Source: Fratercula arctica
Taxonomy: Eukaryota > Chordata > Aves > Charadriiformes > Alcidae
Assembly: GCA_947846985.1 (NCBI GenBank)
Contig: CANTUZ010000005.1
Location: 36,154,389-36,218,388, forward strand
DNA: 64,000 nt
Direction of reading: 5' to 3'
Positions within the stretch are counted from its first letter, which is position 1. The number at the start of each line of letters is the position of its first letter. A program made the translations under genes and the position numbers. Shown one piece after another: positions 23,010 through 34,447 of this stretch. Below the pieces are notes generated by a model. The model saw nothing but the letters and a program-made list of their open reading frames with translations. It was not told where the DNA came from and made no database searches.

Positions 23010-23245
23010 TTCATAGGAACAGCTATAAAGGACCTCAAGCAACTATTAGTCCAAGCCTTCCACTATGAAGTCAGCTCCCATCTAGACAGCCTCCAAAGTG
23101 GTCTTAAAAACTTCCACTGAAGGAGGTGCCTTAACCTCAGCAGGGCTCCCACTCCAATGCATCGCCCCCTGACAAAGCTTTTCCTTGTACTCAGCTGAGC
23201 CTTTCTTTACTACAAAGTTATTTTCATTGTCCTTTCCCCTGTGAA
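23010..23245 (-). mobile_element. CR1 LINE 3' fragment (old)
   Basis: Read on the plus strand this is the reverse complement of a CR1 3' end. Landmarks are AAAGGACCTCAAGCAACTA, TAGTCCAAGCCTTCCACT, TTCTTAAAAACTTCCA-type text and TCCAATGCATCGCCCCCTGA. It is strongly diverged, so an old copy. It is inserted in the ZNF770 5' intron, in the same sense as ZNF770. Confidence 0.75.
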
Positions 23246-23304
23246 CCTAGAAAATAACTAAAAAGTGTTCTGTCACAACTTTATGTATTCCAAGTCTCTT
23301 TTCT

Positions 23305-23403
23305 CCCCCCCCCCCCGCTTTTTTAAAAAAACTAGGAAAATTCTTTTCCCCCTCCCAAGTACTGCTTTTAGGTCCACTTAAAAAAAAAAAAAAAAAAAAA
23401 AAA
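23305..23403. repeat. Homopolymer cluster C12 and A24
   Basis: Runs of 12 C (23305-23316) and 24 A (23380-23403) lie within 100 bp, close to the old CR1 fragment. No SINE body is recognisable upstream of the A run. Confidence 0.85.
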
Positions 23404-25149
23404 CCAAAAAACCAAAACACAAAACCAATGAACTGATTGGTCTTTCTAATTGTCTCTGTACTAATTTCAATTGGTCATGTCTTTCCTAAATTGCTGCATC
23501 TAAGGCAGATTAAGTATTTCAGTCCACAAGAGTAGTAATAACAATAGAATAAAAATACTTTTTATGGTATTACCTATATCCCCTTATAAAAAAGAAAAGG
23601 GATGAGGGAACAAACTTTAAAGCAACAGTGTAATAGTTACAATTTGTAATAACTTTGAGATACACAGTACATTTCTACTAACTATAATTTGTGGTATTTT
23701 GATAGTACAACTCACAAGTTGTATATTCTTCCTACATACCATCAGAATAAAAATTAATTTATTCATTGTCTCCAAAAGCCTCGTCTCTTCACAAAGAGTT
23801 AATTACTCTAGTTTTTAAAAATTCAGAAATACCCGAAAAGTCCATTCAAAGTCATTGCAAAGAATAAAAGCCTACTGCAATTTAAAGCAAGTTACAATGA
23901 GATTCAAGATAAGTGCATAAAAGACTGAAAATATCTTGTGAATCAAGATTTTTCTTAAGCTTAATGGAAAGAAACCTGGTCGTCTGGTAGGATTGTTCCA
24001 CCTCTCTTAGACATGTGGGCCATATTAAATAATGTCTGGATGTATGCCTTAGATGCAGTTGTAACCCTTTCCTATTCTCTTTTTGTGTAGAATTTTAACA
24101 GCTACTCAGTTTCAGTCTTCTTTTGAAGGTGCAAGAACACAAAACACTCTTAGGAGACCCCCTTTTCCTCCAAGTTGTTGTCACATCATCAGGGAGTTTA
24201 GAGAGAGTAAGTGAGAGACACCAAATGCTTTCTAGTTTGTGCTATCATGAAGTTAGAGACAGGTAGGCTGAGAAAAGGAGAAAAGCTTCTCTGCTACATT
24301 GGAAGTTTCTGTACAGCTCAAGGCAACCTCCATTAACGGGGAAGGAAAACCTCCTGAGAAAGAACCATAAAGATTGATGAATTTTAGTTAACATACTGTC
24401 ATACAGATCTAATTTACACATCAGGAAAGTGCTCAAATAGTATAGTGACATGCAAAGAAAAAAATCTGAAGTGAAAGACAGCTGTGGCATATTACACAAG
24501 GGATTTTGTATTTAGCTTATAAATTTTGTAAAGAGTCTATCTGGTGAATGAGGAAAATGCTCTGTAGTACAAGGTGCCAAAAGCAGAATAGAGCTTCTTG
24601 CTGTGGTCTTCTTGCCCTGTGAAAGGCTAAAGGCTTAGATGAGGTGAACTTAGGGGATGCAGGAGAAGGAGAAAGGAGCTAAGATAGGCATTACTGTGTG
24701 GCCCAAATATATTTTCCAATCCTATTTACTAAGGACAGACTTCTCCACATCTATTTCAGGGTGCTCTGTGCCTTGCATATCTAAGGAATAAACACGCTAC
24801 TGCAAAAGATCAAAGAGCAAAAGACAGGCTTGGAATTTTGTCTCCTGCCAGCCTTGGAAGTACACAGGCTTGTCCTAATTAGAGTCAGAAAATGTACTTC
24901 CCTATGTGATAAGGACTTAGTTTGTGGCATAGATCCAATTTAATATTAAATTGACATGGCTTTTCATCTTGGCTGCAAGGTCATGCAGAAAAACAGAGTC
25001 GAGAAGTAACATAGGCCATTGAAGACCTGGAGTCTAAGTTTGAATGGAAGCTGAATATGCCAACAGCAAGAATGCCATCCATGGCAGGATGCATAAACAG
25101 AAGTAAAGCTTTGACAGCACATAAATCTTCCATACTACTCACTACTGTT

Positions 25150-25600
25150 TAGAATTCAGCTGCTGTACTCGGTCCAGTTTTGAATACGGTCCTTCAAATT
25201 GAGTCAAGTATTTGAACTAGTTGGAATGAGTCCAGAGAAAAGGATCAAGAATGATCAGAGCTTAAATGCATAATATATAGGAAAAGATTAAAATAGCTAG
25301 GAATATTTAAGTTAAAATAGAGAGACCTAATTAAAAACACAAAAAAACCCCAAAACAAAACCAAATATAAGAGCCAGCTTTAAAGAAAACAGAAATAAGC
25401 TGTTCCCCAAGATATTTATAGTTGTGACTAGAAATGGATTCAACTTATAGCAGAGAGGCTACAAGTATATTATTGTCCTCACAGTTGCAAAGTTTTTCTT
25501 AATGAGCATACAAATAAGTTGTGTGGGGAGATCACTCTGCCTCCAACACCGGAGGCCTCCAAAAAAGGTTGTACAAACATCTCAAATTCCCACATCCATA
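25150..25600 (+). mobile_element. CR1 LINE 3' fragment (old)
   Basis: A diverged plus-strand CR1 end. Landmarks are TCCAGAGAAAAGGATCAAGAATGATCAGAG, a degenerate region for the last reverse-transcriptase-side residues (AGCTGTTCCCCAAGATAT), GTTTTTCTTAATGA and GGAGATCACTCTGCCTCCA. An A/C-rich low-complexity tract lies at about 25337-25366 inside it. Many indels; no open frame remains. Confidence 0.65.
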
Positions 25601-26266
25601 CAGTTGACCCTATACAAGATGAATATTCTGGCTTTTTTTCCCTATAACCCATTAATGTAATTTAAAACAAACCACTTAAGAATTGAAAACGTAAGATATT
25701 ACCAAATTTGCCACTGAAGGATTCTTCCACATTGTTATTAGTATATCCTTCTGCCCTTGAGATAGGCTAATGCTTATAGCTTTCCAGACACAGTTACAGA
25801 AAAATATAATAATAATAAATGTGTGAAGAAACATAAGATGCCTCTTGTAACATTAAGTACAAAACAGACAACTGAAAATCTAGCTGAGGGCTGAGACAAA
25901 CACACGGCATGGTGGATTTCCTCACCAGCTTTCCCTAGGGAAAACATTAGATTGCTACCGTTAGGAAACAGATTTCACCAGAAACGTAACCTTCACCTGT
26001 AGTTATATAGAAATCAACATCACGCATTACAGTTCCTCAAAGCTAACACTCTCCCTTATTTTCCATGTATTTTTCCAAAACATTTTCTGAAGGAAAAAAA
26101 AAGATACAGGACGGAAAAGTGGGGCTGGTTTAAGAACAAACCTAAGCTCTGCTGAAGGGGCTCCAGCCCCCCGGGAGTGACACCACCACACACACCCCTC
26201 ACCCCCAGCAAGACATACTTAAACACAGTTAAAAAACGTAAAAACAATTAACGAGGCGGCTCTTAC

Positions 26267-26760
26267 AGAAAGCAGACCGCCGACAGGCACAAAACCGCGG
26301 CCGGCTTCCCCGCAGGGCAAAGCGGGATCCCTGACGGGGCCGCCACGGCCCGGCGCTGCCCCCCCGGCAGAGCCCAGCACCGGCACCGGGCGCTGCTCAA
26401 GGGGCCCGGACCCGACGGCGGCACCGGCCGCGACAGGGCCGTAACCGGCCCAGCGCCCCGGCGGCGCCGGCAGCGGTGCTGACCGCCGGCCGAAGGGAAG
26501 GGCGGCAAGCGGGAACCCGGGGGGCGAAGAGAGAACGACCTGAGAAAGCAGCTACCACACCTCCACCTTCTCATCCCTCCCGGGGTTGCTGCCGCCTAAA
26601 CTCTTCCCCCCCGGATGGCAGCGAGTCGCCAGGACGCCGGGAAACCCGGGCCGGAGCTTTCCGTTCCCCCCGTTCCGCGCAATCCGGCCCCGCCTTCCGC
26701 CGCTCTGAGGCGCCGGGCCGGGCCGCGGCCGGGCCGGGCTGAGGGGAGGGGGAGTAGGGC
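26267..26760 (-). promoter_or_regulatory. ZNF770: ZNF770 CpG island: promoter and probable non-coding exon 1
   Basis: A dense CpG block (for example GGCGCCGG and GGGCCGCGGCCGGGCC), flanked by AT-rich DNA. It sits upstream of ZNF770 in the expected place. A plausible minus-strand donor, TTTCT|GTAAGA (ac at 26265-26266), would end a non-coding exon at 26267. GC-box and ETS-like sites (CCCCGCCTTCCG) lie near 26690-26700. The start of transcription is not determined. Short open frames here are GC by-products. Confidence 0.7.
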
Positions 26761-27204
26761 GGCCCTCATTTCATTTCTTTCCGGCAGACAGTGCTGCCGT
26801 GCTCTGCTGATTAATTATTAGTCGCTGGTGACACGTTATTCCCTACACATAAGATACATTTTTATCCTCAGCATGCTAAAAGCAAACGTGGCGGGGTTTG
26901 CAACTGAAGCCTGCTGGCGGGATTACCCTGTTGTGCGATACGAACCAAACCCTGCGGCCGAAAAGGTCGGGAAGTGGTGCCTAGAAGGGAAGGGGGAAAG
27001 AGACATTTCCCTGGGAAGTCTAAAAAGACGTCGAATAACGTGTGGGCACAAAAGTCACGTTTTTGCAGAGTTTTGCCTCCTCTGCAGGAGAGAGGGATCA
27101 AACAAGTGCAGGAGCGTGGGCTGAAGGGGAACAACCCGCCTCACCACGGGGAGCGCAGCTGAGGTGGCCACAGAGGAATGCCAGACAAAGGGCTGAAAAC
27201 ATCC
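26761..27204. other. Flank between CpG island and CR1
   Basis: Single-copy-looking DNA, moderately GC-rich, with several short overlapping open frames on both strands and none resembling a known protein. May be promoter-flank sequence of ZNF770. Confidence 0.5.
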
Positions 27205-27748
27205 AGAAAAAGATAGAAACTGTTGACAGTTGAGCCTTGCGTCCAGTTCTGTGGTCCCCAGCACAAGAAAGACACGGACCTGTTGGAGTAGTTCCAGAGG
27301 AGGCCACGAAAATGGTCAGAGGGCTGGAGCACCTCTCCTATGAGGACAGGCTGAGAGAGCTGCGGTTGTTCTGCCTGGAGAAGAGAAGGGTCTGGGGAGA
27401 CCTTATTGCGACCTTTCAGTACTTAAAGGGGTCTTATAAGAAAGACAGAGAGAGACTTTTTACCAACACTCATAGTGACAGGACAAGGAGCATCAGTTTT
27501 AAACTGAAAAAGGGTAGATTTAGATCAGAAATAAGGAAGAAATATTTTACAATGAAGGTGGTGAAACACTGGAACAGGTTACCCAGAGAAACTATGGATG
27601 CCCCATCATTGGAAGTGTTCAAGGTCAGGTTGGACAGAGCTTTGGGCAACCTGACCTGGTGAAAGATGTCCCTGCCCACAGCAGGGGGTTGGAATAGATG
27701 ATCTTTAAAGGTTCCTGCCAACCCAAACCACTCTATGATTGTGTGATT
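27205..27748 (+). mobile_element. CR1 LINE, 5'-truncated, 3' end intact
   Basis: Encodes the C-terminal tail of the CR1 ORF2 protein: motifs ATKMVRGLEHLSYEDRLREL, FCLEKRRVWGDLIATFQYLK and WNRLPRETMDAPSLEVFK, ending at a normal-looking stop near 27660. The 3' UTR has the CR1 signature GATGATCTTTAAAGGTTCC, then CTATGATTGTGTGATT. The frame is open for 141 codons, so this is a fairly young copy, but it lacks the endonuclease and the catalytic reverse-transcriptase core and cannot move by itself. Confidence 0.93.
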
Positions 27749-27786
27749 TTACCTCATAAAAGATCAGGCAGATGGCAGAGCGAAGT

Positions 27787-28896
27787 TGTTTTGGGTTTGC
27801 ATGACAAGGTTTTTGTAACAGGAGGGTACAGGGGCGAGAAGCTGCTAGAAGCGTCTCCCACATCCGATAGAGCCAATGCCAGCCAGCTCCCAGACAGACC
27901 CACCTCTGGCCAAGGCCAAACCCATCAGTGACAGTGATAGTGCATGTGGGATAATGTATTTAAGACGGGGAAAAAAAACCCTGCATGGGAACAGCAGACG
28001 GAAAGAGGAGTGAGAATATGTGAGGGAAACAACTCTTCAGACACCAAACTCAGTGAAGAAGAAGGGGAGGAGGTGCGCCAGGTGCCAGAGCAGAGATTCC
28101 CCTGCAGCCCGTGGTGAAGACCATGGTGAGGCAGGTTGTCCCCCTGCAGCCCATGGAAGTTAATGGTGGAGCAGACATCCACCTCCAGCCCTTGGAGGAA
28201 CCCATGCTGGATCAGGTGGATGCCCTAAGGAGGCTGTGACCCCATGGGGACCCAGCGCTGGAGCAGGCTTGTGGCATGGAGAGGCCCCATGGAGAGAGGA
28301 GCCCACACTGGAGCAGGTTTGCTGGCAGGACTTGTGACCCTATGGGGGACCCATGCTGTTCCTGAAGGACTGCACCCCATGGAAAGGACCCATGCTGGAG
28401 CAGTTCATGAAGAACTGCAGCCCGTGGGAAGGACTCATGTTGGAGAAGTTCATGGAGAACTGTCTCCTGTGGGAGGGACCCCATGCTGGAGCAGGGGTAG
28501 AGTGTGAGGAGTTCTCCACTTAAGGAGGAAGGAGCAGCAGAGACAACGTATGTTGAACTGACGGCAACTGTCATTCCCGTCCCCCTGAGCGGCTCAGGGG
28601 GAGGAGGTAGAGGCAACCAGGAGTGAAGTTCATCCTGGTAAGAAGGGAGGGGTGGGGGAAGGTGTATTAAGATTTGGTTTTATTTCTCATTACCCTACTC
28701 TGATTTGATTGGCAATAAATTAAGTTACTTTCTCCAAGTCTGTCTTGCCCAGTAGTTGGTGAGTGATCTCTCCCTGTCCTTAACCTCGACCCACGAGCTT
28801 TTAATTATATTTTGTCTCCCTTGTGCAGCAGAGGAAGGGGACTGGTCGAGCGGCTTTGGTGGGCAACTGGCGTCCAGCCAGGGTCAACCTACCACA
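27787..28896 (+). mobile_element. Solo LTR of an avian endogenous retrovirus (about 1.11 kb)
   Basis: Starts TGTTTTGGGTTTGC and ends GGTCAACCTACCACA, the TG..CA ends of an LTR. The flanks GAAGT (27782-27786) and AAAGT (28897-28901) look like a 5-bp target-site duplication with one mismatch. It has a TATA-like GTATTTAAG near 27956 and a poly(A) signal AATAAA at 28714-28719. The middle (about 28100-28500) has imperfect tandem copies of a CCCATGCTGGAGCAG-type unit. No gag, pol or env lies next to it, so this is a solo LTR. A 5-bp duplication suggests an ERVL-type family. It resembles an LTR family I remember from neoavian genomes. Confidence 0.85.
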
Positions 28897-30889
28897 AAAG
28901 TGTAAGAGATTCATTTACGTAAAAGTCCGTTAATAAAGCACAAGGACATGGATGTGGCTGGTTAGGTTGTAGCCCCATTGGGACAGAGAATTTCCGGTCA
29001 CCAGAGTTTTGACTCAGCTACCTGCATGTACAGCTCAATATGGACTCTATTAGTCAAATTTTAAACTCTTTATCAAAATTTTCACATAAAGACAGGCTGT
29101 AGATTTTTTTTTTTATTTTTTTTTTTTAAGAAATCTGCCCTAGCCCGGGAATTACAGAGGGCCAGCAGAAGACGTCTTTTATGCTTCCTTCTCAAAAAAA
29201 ATACCCAAAACAAATAACAACCCACAAAAACCTTTAAAAATCAGATAATTGATTAGACCATCACTGTGAGTGAATTTGCAACACTGAAGACAAAATATGT
29301 CATTCCAGTAGATAACACTTTATTAAAGGTTAATTTTTTTTACATAGATGCATTTTCTTTCATTTGTTCATGCAGACAGCAATTAAACAAAAATAATTAT
29401 TTGCACATGCAGCATTAACTTCTTAGAAAAACAGGAGTGCCAGCTCACTCATACTTTTCCTTCAGCTGTCCCTTTTCCAAGATCCCACCTCTGTGTGGTG
29501 GGTGAGGTTAGGATCTGACTCCTAGCAGGAGGAATGGAAGAGGGCAGAACAGAAAAAACAACAAATCAAAGATTTAAATCAGTGGACCCCTTGGTATAAT
29601 AGGGAGAAATACCCTAGAAACTGTCCTTCAGAGCAGCAGCGTTGGCACAGAACAGCCAATACGTCTCCACTGGATTTCTCCAGTGTCCAGCAGAAGAGGT
29701 GGCTGCAGTAATTCGTATTGTCCTTCTGCTCTGTGTGTTGAGCCCCCTCTCCCAGCCCTACTGGGAATTCGAGGCAATCATGTAGGTGAAGGAAACCCCC
29801 AACAGCATGGCTGTTTCAAAACTACTTGGCTAAGCTTGCTTGGAAGTCAAGACTATAAGAAAGCTGAGAACCAGGTGGCAGTGAGGAACTCAATTAGGTT
29901 ACAATGTGAAATTTCGGCTTTATTTTCTGACATGTGCATGATCTAAATACCTCCTACTCACAAAATAGTTAGAAAAGATCTGCCCACATTTTGTCTTGTG
30001 TCAATAACAGTAATGCAGAGAAAAGTGTTCACCAAGGTTTCTTTCCTGGGATATTTTCTTTGGTTTTGACCTTTTAAGTTACCTGCAGATTGCTAACATC
30101 CCCAGTAAAGGATGTAGGCACCTGGTCGTCACTCAGATTGCACTGAAGACCTCATCATTGCCCAGTCCTGTGCTCTTCATTTATGGGATAGAACTCTTCT
30201 TATTTGCAATGAAACAAAGAGAAAGACAGAATCAGAGTAATAATTTGTCTCTCTTTTTGAAAAGAATGAATTAACCTGGGAATCAGTCATCTTTCACTGT
30301 TGTGCAGCTTACATAGCACAAACTGTTGCAGTATGATGCCAACTGATAAAACAATAATAAAACATAGAATTTGATAATCATAATTCTGTCTTTGTACAGA
30401 AGATACACCCAATCGCCTCTCCCCCGCTGTTGACGAATACAGATAGATACCCTGTTGCTATATTAAAAAAAAAAACCCAACTTGTTTACTCATGGATTTT
30501 GTATACACTAATGAAACAGAAGTTGGCAGCATTTGCAGGCCTAAGCATACGATAATTTTGCAGGCCCCAGTATCTCTGCAGAACTGTCTTCGAGATGTAT
30601 TCTTTGATATCTAGAAACAACTGTCTATAGAACAATCGCTACCTTGTAGTTTGGCAGTGTTAGAAATCAAATCAGTCTCATCACTAGCGATGCTAAATAA
30701 TACCTGACCTAGTTTGCAACACGTAAGCCAAATTTTAACACTACAGGACAAAATTTATTTGCAGTTTTAAACGCTCAATGAAACAGCTTAAACAGCATTG
30801 ATCATTACTTCAATAGCTTACAGTCATTTCTTAACCTCGTTGAAAGACAGCCAAGCCTTGCAGTTAAAAGGATGATTGGACAGCCTATA

Positions 30890-31035
30890 GCTGAAAGCTT
30901 GGAGACACTGTCTGACCACAGGCAAGTCACTCAGCCCTCTAGGTGTCAGTTCACCAGCTATAAAAAGTATGTAATATTTGCCACATGCATCTCATAAAGC
31001 TATTCATAAAATGAATTAATCATTTAATAATTGCA
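30890..31035 (+). mobile_element. MIR-family SINE fragment
   Basis: Landmarks of the MIR core and its 3' half: GACCACAGGCAAGTCACTCA, CCCTCTAGGTGTCAGTTCACC in place of the usual TCTCTGTGCCTCAGTTTCC, then CTATAAAAAGTATGTAATAT for the CTGTAAAATGGG region, and CTCATAAAGCTATTC. An ancient amniote repeat, heavily diverged. Confidence 0.65.
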
Positions 31036-31554
31036 GTTCACCTGATTATGTAACTTTTTCTTTTTAAAATGTCTCTTTAATTTTAAAGTATATCCAGTCT
31101 TGGCAGTCTTTTCTTCATGAAACCTCTGGTCTGAAGCACGAAAACAAGCAGCTGAGTTTATCTTGTGTCCAATAACAAATTAAAGTAGCAGATACACTGT
31201 TGGTGTAGATCACTGTAGCTCTCTTGATTTTCATGAAGCTATAGCAATGCGTACCAGCTAATGATCTGCTTGTATAGTTCTGGGAGTTAACAGAGAGGGT
31301 AATTCAAAAATACTAAATTAAATCTTACAGCCCAGTTGTAATAAAACAGATGAAGTCATTCAATATGTTTTTGTAGAAAACCCAGCAAACAGGGAATCGA
31401 TAATTTGCTTTTATGATGCTACGGAATAAAATAGGCACAGTTTGTAGGAAATAATGTTGCAACATTCTAGAAACAATGCAAGACCTCCTAGGAGTGGAAA
31501 ATGGCTCTATTTTAAATCTGAACTGATTTAAGTCATTCTCTTATACCTTCCTCC

Positions 31555-31680
31555 CACATCTTGGGTTCGAATATGTCTTTTTGTAACCTGACCGTGATTA
31601 TTTTTACCATCCTGCCCCACTTTGGCAAGTCATTGGGATTTACTCACTGCCCGTTGCCTCCTCATCTGGGTGTTGTGCTC
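31555..31680 (+). mobile_element. Possible second MIR-like SINE fragment
   Basis: Contains TTGGGTTCGAAT (like the tRNA-derived B-box part of MIR), then CTTTGGCAAGTCATTGGG and GTTGCCTCCTCATCTGGG, which follow the MIR core order. Similarity is patchy and spacing is off. Confidence 0.35.
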
Positions 31681-32489
31681 AGCTGTAGGTAGGTATGTGC
31701 TAGGATCTTGGTGACCTGCTAACCTAGGTGCTATGAATACAGGCCACTCTTGTAACTGTTCTCCAGCTGTTTTTTCCTTCTGATGCTTCTACCCCCAGAT
31801 ATTGCTATTCATCTGCCGTACATACTCATCTTAACATTTCTGTAACAATTCTTTACATACTGAGAATGTGCAGAATGTGCATGTTTTGGTATACTTATTA
31901 TTCTTGTTTTGTTTATCTAGATTAGGTTATATTTAATAGATAAATAAAACAGGGGCATACTGAAACAATCTGCATGATTATTATCTGACTTGGGGCACTC
32001 GAGAGGTTAAACAGATCTGTGTGTGGTAATAGACAAAGTCATGTGCAAGATTCTTTTTTGAATTCATTTTTTTTTGAAGAAAAGAAAACAGAAAAAATAA
32101 ACAATGAAAGAATTCCTAAACTTTCCTTAAAGAAAAATTGGACAATACAATAGTTTCCCTGGCTAAAACTGAATTTTAAGATCTTGAAATGCTGAATTGT
32201 CCCTTCATTTGTGCAAGAAAACTTTATTTCCCACTTGCTACAACATTATCTATGTAACTCTTTTACCCTGCTATTCTAAATGCATGTTACTCCACTTCTT
32301 ATAGAAGGCACACTGTTTGAAGTAGGTATCAGCACGTTAGTGTTAAAGTTAACAAAGAATGAGCGATTGGTCTTTTTGTGGGTGTACGCTATAGTATATA
32401 AATATGAGAAACCAGACCTTGTTCAAATAGATTTCAATTCTCTTTAGTTTTTAGGAATTATAAGATTTTGCCTTAAAATATTGTAAGGG

Positions 32490-32540
32490 TGCCTCTGCAA
32501 ACTGACAGTTGGCAGTTCAATTACTTGAGTTGCAGAGGCA
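32490..32540. repeat. Inverted repeat, 11-bp arms
   Basis: TGCCTCTGCAA (32490-32500) and TTGCAGAGGCA (32530-32540) are perfect reverse complements with a 29-nt spacer that contains AACTGACAGTT. Could form a hairpin. The stem does not extend far enough for a typical pre-miRNA. Confidence 0.8.
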
Positions 32541-33219
32541 GTCTGTGAGTTAACTGCAACACGTTATCATTAATGTTGTGTCTGCTTTTGTAAGGTGTTT
32601 TGTACTTTAAACACGTGCTGTACATGCAGTGTGTTACAGCGATTTCCCTGGTGTTATTTTTATTGAATTCTAGGCTAAATAGGCACATAACACAGTAGAT
32701 AACTTGATAATATGTCAATTAACGCCACCTCAGGGCTGAAGTAAATTGCAAAGACTTTTAAAACTGTGAATATGCATTTCATGCTTGTCTTAAGTTTCTC
32801 CCTTTTTCTCTTGTCCTATTTTCTGCCTTTTTTTCCTAAATAGTCCATCTTAAAGCCCTCTGGTTCATAACAATGAATTGCCTTGAGGGGAGACAGTTGT
32901 TTAATGAATCTCAGAAACATGTATTCTGCACATCCAAGCATCATATTTTGATTAAGCACTATGTGTGGCAAGAGGTCCATGCATTCTCTCTATAGGCTCA
33001 AAACAAAAGCAACTTTTTGTGACATTTTCAAGAAAAGCAGACTTTATTCAACCAGACTTATAAAAAGCTAGAGCATCACATCAAAAAAGAGAAATTTTAA
33101 AAGAATATGATGAAATTTTATAGGCAACACATTTAGTTCTGTGAAATTTAAGAATAATTATATTTCAGTACCTTTAAGATGTAGTTCTGCCTAACTACAA
33201 TCACTTTCATTAAGTTTTT

Positions 33220-33263
33220 GGCTTTGTCTAGCAATATATTTGGCATTGTCTAGCAGTATATTT
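33220..33263. repeat. Tandem duplication of a 22-bp unit
   Basis: GGCTTTGTCTAGCAATATATTT (33220-33241) is followed directly by a copy with two mismatches (33242-33263). A single recent slippage or duplication event. Confidence 0.9.
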
Positions 33264-33949
33264 CAAGATAAATATCATATCTTGTGTAGGGTATTTAAAA
33301 CCCGTACACAAACCAGTTTATTTAGATGTTAATTTGTTGAGTAAAAAACCCACAAATGGCTGGCTCACAGCCCTTAATCTCTAGAATCCCTCAAGAATCC
33401 CTGCTTTGAAATTAGTTGCAGGTTCTATCAATTATATCTGTTTAAATGGACAAATTTAATTACTGCAGAAGAGCAATTGATTTTTAAATTACCACTGATT
33501 GCACAGTGGGTATCTCAGTGGGAAGACAGGTACATGCAGGCTCTCAAATGGAATCAATGTATTAATTAATCTACAGATTGATATACCATAGAAAGTTCCC
33601 GATGTCTTCACCTCCTTCCCGTAGATTCATTTGTTTCAATTTAAAAGGAATTTATGATTATCTAGAACTGAAAAATTCAAATGCAGTATCAAATCGCACA
33701 TGCTGTGTATAATACTTACAAGTTTTTGTTTCCGGCTTTGCACATTCAGTGCCATTGGCTAGCCTAGGTGGCCTCTGGTGATAAAGGATTCTTTACAACA
33801 CTGAAACATTAAACTGTGCAATTTCATGCCAAGGTGTATGTGCGTATGCAGGAGCGGAGCTAAAAATTACTCTAAGCAAAATGGAAAATAATTCCTTTCA
33901 TGGAACAAGTAAAAAGAACATAAACAAAAACAGAGCTGAAGAAAAGAAA

Positions 33950-34447
33950 TATCTCCTCAGTACTGTGTCCAGTGCAGGGCTCCCCAGTACAAAAGAGATG
34001 GACATACTGGAAGAAGTCCAGCAAATAAACACTAAGATGATTAAGGAACATCTCTTATATGAGGAGAGGCTGAGAGAGCTGGGACTGTTTAGCCTCAAGA
34101 AGAGACTTAGTGGTGATCTTATCAATGTGTATAAGTATATAATGGGAGAGAGTAAAGTTGAAGCCAGATTCGTCTTTGTGGTGGCCACTGAAAGGACAAG
34201 AGGCACAGACTGAAATATAGGAAATTTCCCTAAACATGAGAAAAAAACCCTTTCTCGCTTTGACAATGGTAAAACACTGGAAGAGGCTGCCCAGAGAGGT
34301 TGTGGAGTCTCCATCCTTGGATATATTCAGGACCTGGCTGAACCCATCCCTGAGCCACGTGCTGTAGCTGACCCTGCTTTGGCTAGGGGCTTGGACTAGA
34401 TAATCTCCAGGGGTAGCTTCCAGCCTCAGCTGTTCTGTTGTTCTATG
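33950..34447 (+). mobile_element. CR1 LINE, 5'-truncated, diverged
   Basis: Landmarks in CR1 order: GTGTCCAGTGCAGGGCTCCC, TATGAGGAGAGGCTGAGAGA, GGGACTGTTTAGCCTCAAGA, ACACTGGAAGAGGCTGCCCA, GTTGTGGAGTCTCCATCCTT, and the 3' end GACTAGATAATCTCC.. to GTTGTTCTATG. The frame is broken several times, including a stop after the GTD near 34211. An inactive copy, older than the ones at 27.2 and 36.6 kb. Confidence 0.88.

Larger units (their letters stand above)
22089..26264 (-). other. ZNF770: Probable ZNF770 5' intron
   Basis: AT-rich, non-coding DNA between the coding-exon acceptor and the CpG island. It holds two old CR1 fragments (about 23010-23245 and 25150-25600), a run of 12 C at 23305-23316, and a run of 24 A at 23380-23403. 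I see no extra exon, though a second non-coding 5' exon cannot be excluded. Confidence 0.6.
28897..33949. other. Intergenic DNA, no gene seen
   Basis: AT-rich. Contents recognised: a T-rich tract at about 29107-29128, a MIR-like SINE at about 30890-31035, a weaker one at about 31555-31680, an 11-bp inverted repeat at 32490-32540 and a 22-bp tandem duplication at 33220-33263. No supported exon. Confidence 0.65.

Noticed and set aside
26263..26574. A 103-codon minus-strand open frame in the ZNF770 CpG island
   Set aside because: Arg/Pro-rich GC by-product in what should be the non-coding first exon; not joined in frame to ZNF770.
27237..27662. A 141-codon open frame that looks protein-like
   Set aside because: It is the C-terminal part of CR1 ORF2, so annotated as a mobile element and not as a host gene.
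28212..28616. A 134-codon minus-strand open frame with repeated VLHELLQH-like units
   Set aside because: Comes from the imperfect tandem repeats inside the solo LTR, antisense to it.
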